A stretch of DNA of 64,000 bases from Asaia platycodi JCM 25414 (lineage in GTDB: Bacteria; Pseudomonadota; Alphaproteobacteria; Acetobacterales; Acetobacteraceae). Location of the stretch: the NCBI RefSeq assembly GCF_000614545.1, contig NZ_BAKW01000018.1:18138-82137 (forward strand). The letters run 5' to 3'. The notes below the pieces were generated by a model. It saw only the letters and a program-made list of their open reading frames with translations, was not told the origin of the DNA and searched no databases. Shown one piece after another: positions 30,741 to 40,202 of the stretch (the stretch's first letter is position 1; every line of letters starts with the position of its first letter). Both the position numbers and the translations under genes were made by a program.

Positions 30741-31794
30741 TCAGTTGGCGCGGCTGACGGTGTAGGACGCCGCGTCTATCATCAGCTGACGGATAGGGCT
30801 GTCAGGAAAAATCGACAGTGCTTCGATTGCCGCGTCAGCATAGAGACACGCGCGATCGATCGTGATCTGGATGGCATCGCGCTTGTCGATCAGTTCGAGC
30901 GCATGGGGCAGATCCTCATCGGTCTGCTCTCCGGTCTCGATCACGCGCAGCCAGAAAGCACGCTCTGCCTCGTCACCAGCCTGGAAGGCAGCCAGAACCG
31001 GCAGGGTGATCTTGCCCTCGCGCATATCGTCACCGACTGTCTTGCCCAGAACCTGCTGGTCGGCAGCATAATCGAGCGCATCATCGACAAGCTGGAAGGC
31101 CATCCCGAGATTGGTGCCGTAAGCGTCAAGTGCCGCTTCTTCCTGCTCCGAGCGCCCGGCGACGACCGCACCGACGCGACAGGCCGCAGCAAAAAGCGCC
31201 GCCGTCTTGCCATGGATGACTTCGAGATATTTTTCGATAGGCGTCGACAGATCGTTCTGCGTCGCCATCTGCAGCACTTCGCCCTCAGCGATGGTGCTGA
31301 CGCCGCAGAGAGAATGGCCATGACTTTCAGCGAGCCATCGGCAGTCATGAGCTGGAAGGAACGGGCAAACAGGAAATCACCTACCAGCACCGAAGCCTTG
31401 TTACCAAAAACTGCGTTGGCCGAAGCCAGGCCACGGCGCAGCGTGCTTTCATCGACAACGTCGTCATGCAGCAGCGTGGCCGTATGGATGAATTCGACGC
31501 AGGCCGCGAGACCCACATGACGCTGGTTCTCTACCGAGGCTCATAACCGCACAGACGCGCCGAGGCGAGCGTCAGAAGCGGCCGCAGCCGCTTGCCGCCA
31601 GCCGCAACGAGATGCGCACCGAGCTGGGGAATAAGCGGCACCGGGCTTTGCATCCGCGCGACGATTTCGCGGTTGCAGGCCTCCATATCGTCCTTCAGAA
31701 AAGCGGAAAGGGCGTGCAAGGCCGTGCTTTCGCTGCTTGCTCCATTGGCCGCGCTCTGCGTCTTGATATCGGTCAGGCTGTCGGCACCACCCAA
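30741..31794 (-). CDS. ispB: Polyprenyl diphosphate synthase, ubiquinone side chain (two frame breaks)
   Basis: All-trans long-chain prenyl diphosphate synthase. The N-terminal part has [11 protein letters not shown], the middle part the first aspartate-rich motif [10 protein letters not shown], and the C-terminal part the second, [10 protein letters not shown]. Breaks lie near 31533 (after LCGYEPR) and 31287 (where [16 protein letters not shown] resumes), each needing one extra base. The start is uncertain; the TTG at 31794 has GGAG nine bases upstream. Octaprenyl or decaprenyl specificity cannot be judged. Essential for respiration, so the breaks are probably errors. Confidence 0.88.
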
Positions 31795-31901
31795 GGCAAC
31801 TCTCCACTTCAAACTTGGCCACTGACGACCCTGATGCAGTATAAGGCACGAGCCGGGCTTCTTCCCGGCGCAGAAAAACACCGTGGCAGAAATCGAACTT
31901 C

Positions 31902-32768
31902 ATGCATGACCCAGCCAGACCGGAAGACCAGCCCTCTGACAGTCCAAACCATATGAGCGGCGCTGCGCCCACGGTCAACCCGGCCACCCTAAAAGCTGAG
32001 GCCGCTGCCGTGGCGACAAGCGACACGATGGACGGCTATCTGCTCGACCGTCGCGTGCGTTACAGACAATTTACCCGGGGCTACCGCACGGGAATCGAAC
32101 CCGTTCTGATGGCCGCCTTCGTTCCCGCCCAGCCCGGGCAAAGCGTGCTGGAGGCTGGTTGCGGCGCAGGCGCCGGGCTTCTCTGCCTGACCTCGCGCTG
32201 CCCCGATGTCAGAGGGGTCGGGCTGGAGGCCGACGGCGCAACCGCCCGGCTGGCGATGCAGAACATGCATGAAAACGACCGTGATGCGCGGGTGACGATC
32301 CTGCATGGCAGCATCCCCCATGTCCCGCCTGCCCTCAGGCAACTGACACCGGGAGCCAATGGACGCTTCCACCATGCCATGGCCAATCCACCCTGGCACC
32401 CGGCAGATCACACAGGCGCCAGCGACGCACGACGACGTCTGGCCATGACAATGCCGGAAGGCGGCTGGGGCGAATGGATCACGACGCTCGCACGCTGGGT
32501 GCTCCCGGGCGGGAGCCTGACCCTTGCCCTCCCTGCGGCGGTCGTCGATCGCGCCTGCGAATCCCTGCGCCTTTCCGGTTTCGGAAGCCTGACCCTGCTG
32601 CCCCTATGGCCGAAACAGGGGCGCGCAGCCAAAATAGTTCTTCTACGCGCCAAGCAAGGCGGCCGAGGAGTATTCTCCCTCCTCCCCGGCCTCGTACTGC
32701 ACCGCGATGCGGGCGGCTATACGGAGCAGAGCGAGGCGGTTCTTCGCGAGGCTGAAGCTCTCCGCTGA
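31902..32768 (+). CDS. tRNA1(Val) (adenine-37-N6)-methyltransferase-like protein
   Basis: SAM-dependent methyltransferase with motif I VLEAGCGAGAGLLCL (about residue 83) and motif IV MANPPWHP, which marks N6-adenine or similar amino methyltransferases. The DGYLLDRRVRYRQFTRGYRTGIEPVLMAA block is characteristic of the TrmN6 (YfiC) group. An ATG at 31953 may be the true start because the first 17 residues are poorly conserved in character. Divergent from ispB. Confidence 0.8.
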   Translation: MHDPARPEDQPSDSPNHMSGAAPTVNPATLKAEAAAVATSDTMDGYLLDRRVRYRQFTRGYRTGIEPVLMAAFVPAQPGQSVLEAGCGAGAGLLCLTSRCPDVRGVGLEADGATARLAMQNMHENDRDARVTILHGSIPHVPPALRQLTPGANGRFHHAMANPPWHPADHTGASDARRRLAMTMPEGGWGEWITTLARWVLPGGSLTLALPAAVVDRACESLRLSGFGSLTLLPLWPKQGRAAKIVLLRAKQGGRGVFSLLPGLVLHRDAGGYTEQSEAVLREAEALR

Positions 32769-32829
32769 GACGCTTTCCTTTTTCGTTGAACGGGAGACCA
32801 AGATGACCTCCCCGACCTCGTTCAGCGCG

Positions 32830-33310
32830 GCGTGAAGACCGACGTACCGCCCCCGCTGAGGCGCCGTAAAGCCTCTCTGACCGACGGCGGGGATGAGAGA
32901 TTGATCACTGATCCACCGCCACGCTCGGCCAGATAGGGCACGATATGCTTCTCGCCCGGATAGAGACCTCTGACTTAGATCGCCTTCAGGCTGCTCGATG
33001 TCTCGAGCTGATCTCGTCAACCGGAACAACGATATGGATGCCCGCGACGTTCACGAGTACGTCGATCCCGCTTAAAGGCTCTTTCGTCCAAGCATAGGCT
33101 GCGGTCCATTGCTCTTCCGGCGTCACGTCATGACTCTGGATCAGAACCACCCTCCCGGCTACCTAACGAGCGACGCGGTTTCTTCCAGCCCGGTCATGTC
33201 GATATCGGTCGCAACAACCTTTGCTCCTTCTTTCGCAAAAAGAGAGGCGGCTCCACGCCCGACACCCGCCCGGGTGATGAATACGGTCTTGTTTCTCACG
33301 GTGCAGCCAT
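32830..33310 (-). pseudogene. Decayed short-chain dehydrogenase
   Basis: Reading the minus strand, an ATG at 33310 preceded by GGAGGAAG is followed, after a frame change, by KTVFITRAGVGRGAASLFAK, a broken TGxxxGIG cofactor motif (TRAGVGRG) and VVATDIDMTGLEETASLV, then a stop. Further pieces in other frames read TPEEQWTAAYAWTKEPLSG, IDVLVNVAGIHIVVPVDEIS and HIVPYLAERGGGSVINLSS. The Tyr-Lys catalytic part and C-terminus are missing; similarity ends before the methyltransferase gene. With several stops, a degenerate cofactor motif and a lost C-terminus, this is a real pseudogene and not just a sequencing slip. Confidence 0.75.
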
Positions 33311-33525
33311 TTTCTTCCTCCCCGAATCATAATGATCACGACAACAGAAAAAGGTAAGATGCAGAAAGCGTTTTTTGGATATCACTTGACATGATCGCTG
33401 AAGAGACAGCTCTGTCCTTGCCGGATCAGAGAGTTATTCTTCGTATTGACGGCTCTCAACACAACGGCGACCCAGAGGCCATGGGACGAATTGCAGGAGA
33501 CCGACGCGAGAACCGTAATAAAAAA
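33311..33525. other. AT-richer spacer without a recognisable gene
   Basis: About 215 bases upstream of the decayed SDR and downstream of nrdB. It probably held the SDR promoter. I see no coding pattern. Confidence 0.5.
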
Positions 33526-33545
33526 GGGAGGGGTTTCCCCCTCCC
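33526..33545 (-). terminator. Terminator of the nrd operon
   Basis: On the minus strand GGGAGGGG, a four-base loop and CCCCTCCC, followed by TTTTTT. Located just after the nrdB stop. Confidence 0.88.
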
Positions 33546-33550
33546 CTGCC

Positions 33551-34576
33551 TCAGGAAGCGAATACGTCGGCTTCGAACGCTTCTTCCCACGAGCCACTGG
33601 TTGAAGCGCGGGAGTATTCTGTCGAACGGTTCTCGAAGAAATTCGCATGTTCGACGGCGTTGAGCATGTCGTCGAGCCAGGGTAACGGGTTCTCTTCGAT
33701 GCCATAGAAAGGATCGAGACCGAGCTGGGTCATGCGACGATCGGCTATAAAGCGGATATAACGCTTCACCTGATCGGCGCTCAGCCCCTCGACATCGCCC
33801 ATTTCGAAAGCAAGGTCGATAAACGCATCTTCGTGCTCGACCGTGGTGGCGCAGATCTCGGCGAGTTCGGCTCGGAAATCCTCGGTCCAGATCTCGCTGT
33901 TTTCACGCACGAAGGTGCGGAAGAGGCGGATCATCGACAGGCAATGCAGCGTCTCGTCACGCACCGACCACGACACGATCTGCCCCATGCCCTTGAGCTT
34001 GTTGAAGCGCGGGAAGTTCAGCAGAATCGCGAAGGAAGCGAAAAGCTGGAGCCCTTCCATGAAGGCGCCGAACGCCGCCATGGTCTTGGCGATCTCGCGC
34101 TTGTTGTCGATGTTGAAGGACTGCATAAAATCATACTTGTCCTTCATCTCCTTATATTTCAGGAATGCCGAATATTCGGTTTCCGGCATACCGATGGTGT
34201 CGAGGAGATGCGAATACGCAGCGATATGGATCGTCTCGATATTCGAGAACGAAGAGAGCATCATCAGCACTTCGGTCGGTTTGAAGACCTGGCTATAATA
34301 CTTCATATAGGCCGAGTTCACTTCGACATCCGCTTGGGTGAAGAAGCGAAAGATCTGCGTCACCAGATGGCGCTCGCCTTCGCTCAGCGTCCGATGCCAG
34401 TCCTTGACGTCATCGGCTAGAGGCACTTCTTCGGGCAGCCAATGCACGCGCTGCTGGATCAGCCATGCATCATAAGCCCAAGGATAGCGAAAGGGCTTAT
34501 AGACCGGATTGGCGGTCATGAGGTCGAAATGCTGCGCCTCGGCGAGCGGTGCGCCTTGGTTCTTTGTCTCGCTCAT
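33551..34576 (-). CDS. nrdB: Ribonucleoside-diphosphate reductase, beta subunit (class Ia)
   Basis: Radical-generating subunit of 341 residues. Di-iron ligands can be seen in FTQADVEV (Asp), SNIETIHIAAY (Glu, His) and VRDETLHCLSM (Glu, His). The tyrosine in HIAAY sits three residues after the histidine, as expected for the stable tyrosyl radical. Neither end has an ATP-cone. The ATG overlaps the stop of the YbaY/META gene (ATGA), so it depends on translation of that gene. Confidence 0.95.
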   Translation of the reverse strand: MSETKNQGAPLAEAQHFDLMTANPVYKPFRYPWAYDAWLIQQRVHWLPEEVPLADDVKDWHRTLSEGERHLVTQIFRFFTQADVEVNSAYMKYYSQVFKPTEVLMMLSSFSNIETIHIAAYSHLLDTIGMPETEYSAFLKYKEMKDKYDFMQSFNIDNKREIAKTMAAFGAFMEGLQLFASFAILLNFPRFNKLKGMGQIVSWSVRDETLHCLSMIRLFRTFVRENSEIWTEDFRAELAEICATTVEHEDAFIDLAFEMGDVEGLSADQVKRYIRFIADRRMTQLGLDPFYGIEENPLPWLDDMLNAVEHANFFENRSTEYSRASTSGSWEEAFEADVFAS

Positions 34577-35397
34577 TGGCTTTTCCTGATTTTGCTGTGC
34601 TTTGACTGGTTTTTTGGCGAGTGGTCGGCTGTCTTGTTCGGGGTCAGGGTCAGAACGGGGCTGCCCTGCGCATCATCGAGAAGCAGCTTGCCCTCGCTGA
34701 TCTGCCAGGCCGCAACCTGACCGATCGCGCTGAAAACGGCCTCTTCCTGCGTCATGCGCACGCCGGGGCAGGCCATTCGGGTGCCCGCAATCGGCCCGAA
34801 GCTCACACTCTGCCCCGATGCGGTGACATGCCCCATCATGCGGTTGCATCCGCCCGTACCAGAGAGGAAACCATCGGCGCGAAAGACCATGAAAGCCGGT
34901 GCTTCAGGGGCCGTCGCCTTATCGCCGATCTTCTCGATTTTCCAGCTGCCGACCAGTGCCGATGGCAGGGGCACGGCAACGGGCTCGACCACGATCGCAC
35001 TCTGCTCGGGCACGGCGCCGAGCGCCATAATGGCATCCTTGCTGATATAGAGCAGGCGATCGCCTGTCCTTATCTCGGCCCGCAGCGCATAGCGATGACC
35101 GGGCTTGAGAGAGGCCGGATCATAGGCCAGCGCGTAGCCGAAGCTCTGCGTGCCAACTGGGGCAAAGACGGTTTTGCTGAGCGTCACAGAGGGCGCATCG
35201 GCGAGGCTGACATCGTCGAGCATTACTGCGAGCTGGGCGCCTGCGGGGAGATCGACCCTGCCCTTGATGGTGACCGTACCGCGCAGAAGCGTGGATGCAC
35301 CGGGCTGCATCTCGTCGGCCCGTGCCGCGCCTGACAGGAGCGTCACCGGCGCCACGCCGAGTATGAGAGCCGCAAGCGTAAGGGCTTTTACTGACAT
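34573..35397 (-). CDS. Exported YbaY-like plus META (HslJ-like) domain protein inside the nrd operon
   Basis: About 274 residues. A signal peptide (MSVKALTLAALILGVAPVTLL, then ARADE) is followed by a YbaY-type beta domain (about residues 40-120; GRVDLPAGAQLAVMLDDVSL) and a META domain (about 145-240) with the hallmark GTGGCNRMMGHV and TRMACPG. The two META cysteines could form a disulfide in the periplasm. There is no lipobox. The end is rich in lysine, serine and asparagine. ATG 35397 is chosen because GAGGA lies nine bases ahead; it overlaps the end of nrdA by ten bases, and its stop overlaps the nrdB start. Why a periplasmic protein lies between RNR subunits is unclear; META proteins are linked to heat or novobiocin stress. 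Confidence 0.85.
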   Translation of the reverse strand: MSVKALTLAALILGVAPVTLLSGAARADEMQPGASTLLRGTVTIKGRVDLPAGAQLAVMLDDVSLADAPSVTLSKTVFAPVGTQSFGYALAYDPASLKPGHRYALRAEIRTGDRLLYISKDAIMALGAVPEQSAIVVEPVAVPLPSALVGSWKIEKIGDKATAPEAPAFMVFRADGFLSGTGGCNRMMGHVTASGQSVSFGPIAGTRMACPGVRMTQEEAVFSAIGQVAAWQISEGKLLLDDAQGSPVLTLTPNKTADHSPKNQSKHSKIRKSQ

Positions 35398-37346
35398 GAC
35401 AGGCATTCCTCATAGCTCGTCGTCGCTACCGGCTTCTTGGCGGCTTCCGTGGCGTTAGAGGTGTAATCTTCTTCCTCAAGAATATTGGTCTTGAGCGCCA
35501 TGTCGCTCACCGCGTCAGCGCGCTGGATGGACAGCGAGCGGCAGTAATAGAGCGACTTCACCCCACGCTTCCATGCCAGATAATGGATCTGGTGCAGGTC
35601 GCGCTTGTGAATATCGGCAGGCAGGAAGACATTGATCGACTGCGCCTGGCAGATGAAAGGCGCACGATCGGCCGCATGCTCGATCACCCAGCGCTGATCG
35701 AGTTCGAAAGCCGTCTTGTAGACGTCCTTCTCGTCCTGGGTCAGGAAGTCCAGATGCTGGACCGAGCCCTTGTTAAGCGTAATGGACGACCAGACGGCAT
35801 CATTGTTCTGACCCTTCTGCTCGAGAAGCTGCAACAGATGGCGGTTACGCACCGTAAACGACCCGGAAAGCGTCTTTTGCAGGAACACATTGGCTGAGAT
35901 CGGCTCGATACCGGGGCTGGCATTGCCTGCAATGATCGAGATCGAGGCCGTCGGCGCAATCGCCATCTTGTTCGAGAACCGCTCCATGAAGCCGTATTCC
36001 TCGGCGTCGGGGCACGGGCCCAGAACTTCTGCGAGGTGCTTCGATGCCGCGTCGGCCTGGGTCTTGATCTGCTCGAAGATGCGCTTGTTCCATACGCGCG
36101 CCATCACGCTTTCGAACGGGATGTTCCGGGCCTGGAGGAAGGAATGGAATCCCATCACGCCTAGACCAACCGAACGCTCGCGCATGGCGGCGTATCGGGC
36201 GCGTTCCATATCATCGGGTGCGCGATCGATGAAGTCCTGCAACACGCGATCGAGGAAGAGCATGACGTCTTCGACGAATTGCGGGTTGTCCTTCCACTGA
36301 TCCCAGGTTTCGAGATTGAGCGAGGACAGGCAGCACACGGCGGTACGGTTCTTGCCGTGATGGTCGAGGCCGGTCGGCAGCGTGATTTCGGCACAGAGAT
36401 TGGAGGTCTTGACCTCAAGACCGGCGAGCTTGTGATGCTCGGGGCGAGCCTTGTTCACATGATCGGAGTAGATGATGTAAGGCTCGCCCTGCTCCATACG
36501 GGCCGTCAGGATACGGATCCAGAGCTGGCGCGCAGAGATGCTGCGGACGATCGACATGTCCTTGGGCGAGCGCAGCCCCCATTCCGCGTCCTGCTCGACG
36601 GCGCGCATGAAGTCATCGGTGATCAGCACACCGTGATGCAGGTTCAGCGCCTTGCGGTTCGGATCGCCACCCGTTGGGCGACGCATTTCAACGAATTCCT
36701 CGACCTCGGGGTGCCAGACCGGCAGATAGACCGCCGCAGAGCCGCGACGCAGCGAGCCCTGGGAAATAGCCAGCGTCAGGCTGTCCATCACACGAATGAA
36801 GGGGATAACGCCCGAGGTCTTGCCGTTCTTGCCGACATTCTCACCGATCGAACGCAGATTGCCCCAGTAGGAACCAATACCGCCGCCCTTGGAGGCCAAC
36901 CAGACATTCTCGTTCCACAGATCGACGATACCGCGCAGGCTGTCATCGGCCTCATTCAGGAAGCAGGAGATCGGAAGGCCGCGCGTGGTGCCACCATTCG
37001 AAAGCACCGGCGTAGCGGGCATGAACCAATGCTGCGAGATGTAGTCGTAAAGACGCTGCGCATGGGCGGCATCGGCGCCGTAATAGGAAGCAACGCGACC
37101 GAAGAGATCCTGATAGTGTTCGCCGGGCAGCAGATAGCGGTTATCCAGCGTCGCACGACCGAAATCGGTCAGCAGCGCATCCCGCGAGCGGTTGACCCGC
37201 ACCGGGTGATGGCCTTCAAGCTGCACCACATCGTCGAACATATCGGGTTCGGCCTCGATTTCCTGCGGCGCGCGGTCGCAAGGCTCGGGCAGGACGTCAG
37301 CCGATGCAGAAACAGTCTCACGGGTCGTGTCTTCTAGCAGGCTCAC
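35388..37346 (-). CDS. nrdA: Ribonucleoside-diphosphate reductase, alpha subunit (class Ia)
   Basis: Catalytic subunit of about 652 residues reducing NDPs to dNDPs. The active site shows PISCFLNE (first redox cysteine), SNLCAEITLPT (radical cysteine with Asn and Glu), PTASISIIAGNASPG, and the C-terminal relay cysteines ECLSC. Only about 50 residues lie before the conserved core, too few for an N-terminal ATP-cone, so the overall activity switch is probably absent. The frame opens at a TTG at 37367, but GTG 37346 has GGGGAG seven bases upstream and is preferred. Two NrdR-like boxes lie upstream. Confidence 0.94.
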   Translation of the reverse strand: MSLLEDTTRETVSASADVLPEPCDRAPQEIEAEPDMFDDVVQLEGHHPVRVNRSRDALLTDFGRATLDNRYLLPGEHYQDLFGRVASYYGADAAHAQRLYDYISQHWFMPATPVLSNGGTTRGLPISCFLNEADDSLRGIVDLWNENVWLASKGGGIGSYWGNLRSIGENVGKNGKTSGVIPFIRVMDSLTLAISQGSLRRGSAAVYLPVWHPEVEEFVEMRRPTGGDPNRKALNLHHGVLITDDFMRAVEQDAEWGLRSPKDMSIVRSISARQLWIRILTARMEQGEPYIIYSDHVNKARPEHHKLAGLEVKTSNLCAEITLPTGLDHHGKNRTAVCCLSSLNLETWDQWKDNPQFVEDVMLFLDRVLQDFIDRAPDDMERARYAAMRERSVGLGVMGFHSFLQARNIPFESVMARVWNKRIFEQIKTQADAASKHLAEVLGPCPDAEEYGFMERFSNKMAIAPTASISIIAGNASPGIEPISANVFLQKTLSGSFTVRNRHLLQLLEQKGQNNDAVWSSITLNKGSVQHLDFLTQDEKDVYKTAFELDQRWVIEHAADRAPFICQAQSINVFLPADIHKRDLHQIHYLAWKRGVKSLYYCRSLSIQRADAVSDMALKTNILEEEDYTSNATEAAKKPVATTSYEECLSCQ

Positions 37347-37426
37347 GGGCCATCTCCCCAAGATCAAAGCGAGATCAAAATCGCAAATTCCGAGTGTCCT
37401 CTTGGCGCAAGTCCCCCTCCCGAGAC

Positions 37427-37442
37427 AAGCAATATATCGGGT
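37427..37442. promoter_or_regulatory. NrdR box-like site 1
   Basis: AAGCAATATATCGGGT matches the NrdR consensus ACACWATATATWGTGT at 12 of 16 positions, with the AT core intact. It lies about 80 bases upstream of nrdA and exactly 31 bases from the second site. Confidence 0.55.
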
Positions 37443-37457
37443 TAAATTTCACCCCCG

Positions 37458-37473
37458 CCACTACATATGGTGT
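37458..37473. promoter_or_regulatory. NrdR box-like site 2
   Basis: CCACTACATATGGTGT matches the NrdR consensus at 13 of 16 positions. The start-to-start distance of 31 bases to site 1 is the usual three-turn spacing of tandem NrdR boxes. Confidence 0.6.
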
Positions 37474-37643
37474 TGACAGGGGGCGAAGCCCTTGAGGAAC
37501 CTCAGCTTCCGCCAGTGAGGTTTTTTTCTCTCCTGCCCAAGCGCGGCCACGATGTCACAGCAGGAGCGATGAACATTTCGCGTCGCGCCGCGTTGGCTGA
37601 GCAACCGGCCCGGACCGGGCTCGGAAAAGCAGGAGATCTTGCA

Positions 37644-38072
37644 ATGACGATCAAGAAATCAGCCAATGCGCAGTGGAGCGGCGGCCTCAAGGATGGCAAG
37701 GGCAGCATCTCGACCCAGAGCGGCGCGCTGTCCAACCAGCCCTACGGCTTCAATACCCGATTCGAAGACAAGCCGGGTACGAACCCTGAGGAACTGATCG
37801 GCGCTGCCCATGCCGGCTGCTTCACCATGGCGCTGTCGATGATTCTCGGCGAGGCCGGCCTTACCGCGACCTCACTCGAGACAAAGGCAACTGTGTCGCT
37901 CGACAAGACCGATGCCGGGTTCGAGATCTCGAAGATCCATCTCGACCTCAAGGGCAGCGTTCCAGGGGCAGATCACGCAAAGTTCGAAGAACTCGCCACC
38001 AAGGCGAAGAATGGCTGCCCGGTATCGCAGCTCTTCAAGGCAGAGATTACCTTGACGACGACCCTCGCCTGA
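37644..38072 (+). CDS. osmC: OsmC-family peroxiredoxin
   Basis: About 142 residues reducing organic hydroperoxides. The two redox cysteines are in LIGAAHAGCFTMAL and AKNGCPVSQLF. The N-terminal AQWSGGLKDGKGSISTQSG and NPEELIGAAHA favour OsmC over Ohr. The ATG at 37644 follows AGGAGA; the frame is open further upstream but without a better start. Divergent from nrdA across about 300 bases that hold the NrdR-like boxes. Confidence 0.88.
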   Translation: MTIKKSANAQWSGGLKDGKGSISTQSGALSNQPYGFNTRFEDKPGTNPEELIGAAHAGCFTMALSMILGEAGLTATSLETKATVSLDKTDAGFEISKIHLDLKGSVPGADHAKFEELATKAKNGCPVSQLFKAEITLTTTLA

Positions 38073-38080
38073 CATGGCGC

Positions 38081-38108
38081 GATGGCCACCTTCCTGAAGG
38101 TGGCCATC
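38081..38108. terminator. Long hairpin between convergent osmC and aroC
   Basis: GATGGCCACCTTC and GAAGGTGGCCATC separated by two bases, a near-perfect palindrome just past the osmC stop and ten bases from the aroC stop. No T run, but the place and strength suggest a two-way terminator. Confidence 0.6.
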
Positions 38109-38117
38109 AACGAACTC

Positions 38118-39216
38118 TCAGTCGCGGCTGCGATGCCAGCTGTTTTGCGCGTGATCACGCAGGATATGATCGACCAGAATACAGGCGACCATCGCCTCGG
38201 CCACAGGCACGGCACGGATGCCGATGCACGGATCGTGGCGACCCTTGGTGATCACGTCGATATTCTCACCCTGGCGATTGACCGAGGGTACAGGCACGAG
38301 GATCGAGCTTGTCGGCTTGATCGCAAAGCGGGCGGTGATGGGTTGGCCGGTCGAGATGCCCCCCAGAATGCCCCCGGCGCGATTGCCTTCGAAATGCAAC
38401 ACACCATCATGCATGCGCATGGGGTCGGCATTATCCTCTCCGCGCAGCGTAGCAACGCCGAAACCCTCACCGATTTCGACCGCCTTGACGCCGTTGATGC
38501 CCATCAGCCCCGAGGCGAGATCGGCGTCCAGCTTGCCATAGAGCGGTGCGCCCAGACCGGGCGGAAAATTTTCGGCAACGACTTCCACCAGCGCCCCGAT
38601 CGACGACCCGTCTTTTCGCACACTGGAGAGGAGGCCCTTCCACTCGATAGCCGTCACCGGATCAGGCAGAAGAGCGGGTTGCGTGACACCTCGTCCCAGT
38701 CCCAGCGTGTGCGATCAATGGCCAGACCTCCGACCTGAACCAGAGCTGCCCGGATCCGGCCTCCCGGCCCAGAAGCTCGGCGATGACGCGTCGCGCCACA
38801 CCCCCAGCCGCAACGCGGCAGGCTGTCTCACGTGCGGAGGACCGCCCGCCCCCGCGATAATCGCGCAGGCCATATTTGAGATCATAGGTGACATCAGCGT
38901 GGCCCGGGCGATACCGGGAGGCAATGTCGGTATAATCTTTCGACCGCTGATCGGTATTCTCGATCATCAGAGAGATCGGAGTACCGGTAGTCTTGCCCTC
39001 GAACACGCCGGACAGGATGCGCACCTGATCGGCTTCCTGACGCTGTGTGGTGAATTTCGACTGACCGGGGCGACGACGATCCAGCCAGGGCTGGATATCG
39101 TTTTCGCACAGGGTGATACCCGGCGGGCACCCATCGATTACGCAACCGATGGCCGGCCCGTGACTCTCACCCCAGGTAGTGACCCTGAAGAGTGTGCCAA
39201 AACTGTTATCCGACAT
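38118..39216 (-). CDS. aroC: Chorismate synthase (frame break)
   Basis: Last step of the shikimate pathway, converting EPSP to chorismate with reduced FMN. The N-terminus [20 protein letters not shown] with the catalytic histidine, [17 protein letters not shown], and [16 protein letters not shown] are all standard, and the C-terminal part has [12 protein letters not shown] and GRHDPCI. The frame breaks near 38757; the protein resumes as [15 protein letters not shown] and one base is missing. Normal full length of about 365 residues after joining. One base separates its ATG from the fabI stop. Confidence 0.93.
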
Positions 39217-39217
39217 C

Positions 39218-40060
39218 TCAGCCTTCTGAAGAGACGACGGCGATATCGGGCGCGTTCGGGTTTTTCATGCCAACCACGTGATAGCCGCAATCCACATGAT
39301 GCACCTCGCCCGTTGTCCCGGAAGAGAGTTCCGACAGGAAATAAAGCCCGGCGCCGCCAACGTCCTTGAGCGACACGTTACGCTCCATCGGCGCATTGAG
39401 CTGATTCCAGCGCAGGATATAGCGGAAATCGCCGATACCGTTCGCGGCCAACGTCATGATGGGACCGGCGGAAATCGCGTTGACGCGAATATTGTCCTTG
39501 CCCAGATCGGCGGCCATGTAGCGTACCGAAGCCTCGAGCGCAGCCTTGGCCACACCCATCACGTTATAATGGGGCATGACACGCTCGGCACCCAGATAAG
39601 AGAGCGTCAGCAGCGACCCGCCATCCGTCATCAGCGCCGCAGCACGGCGTGCAACTGCCGTGAAGGAGAAACAGGAAATATCCATGGCCTTGAGAAAGGC
39701 ATCGCGGGGCGTATCGACATAGCGCCCGCGCAGGAACTGCTTGTCGGCCCAGCCGATCGCATGAACCACGAAGTCGATCTTGCCCCACGCCTTTTCGATT
39801 TCATCGAAGGCGCGATCAATGTCGGCGTCATCGCCGACATCGCAGGGGATGACCAGAGACGCCCCGACGCTTTCTGCCAGAGGCTTCACCCGCTTGCCCA
39901 ATGCCTCGCCCTGGTAGGTAAAGGCGAGTTCTGCCCCCTGAGCGGCGCAGGCAGAAGCGATGGCCCAGGCAATGGAGCGGTCATTGGCGACGCCCATCAC
40001 AAGGCCGCGCTTGCCCGTCATCAGCGTCCCGGTGGGGAGATCGAACGAAGCGGTGGACAT
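39218..40060 (-). CDS. fabI: Enoyl-[acyl-carrier-protein] reductase (NADH) FabI
   Basis: Last reduction of the fatty acid elongation cycle. 280 residues with the FabI-type cofactor region [13 protein letters not shown], the catalytic [22 protein letters not shown] (Tyr-x6-Lys), and the end GYHVVGM. The frame is open upstream to 40372, but the ATG at 40060 gives the standard N-terminus. In an operon with aroC; divergent from pdxH. Confidence 0.94.
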   Translation of the reverse strand: MSTASFDLPTGTLMTGKRGLVMGVANDRSIAWAIASACAAQGAELAFTYQGEALGKRVKPLAESVGASLVIPCDVGDDADIDRAFDEIEKAWGKIDFVVHAIGWADKQFLRGRYVDTPRDAFLKAMDISCFSFTAVARRAAALMTDGGSLLTLSYLGAERVMPHYNVMGVAKAALEASVRYMAADLGKDNIRVNAISAGPIMTLAANGIGDFRYILRWNQLNAPMERNVSLKDVGGAGLYFLSELSSGTTGEVHHVDCGYHVVGMKNPNAPDIAVVSSEG

Positions 40061-40202
40061 GAGGCAGATCCCGGTTAATGTCAGCAAAAGAAATAATAAC
40101 GATCCGCTACGTCGCACATGCCCGCCGCGCAAACAAGTCTCGAGATGACACGTTAGAGGGGGCAACAAAGACGGATCGAATTCAAGCAGGAGGCACCCTG
40201 TC

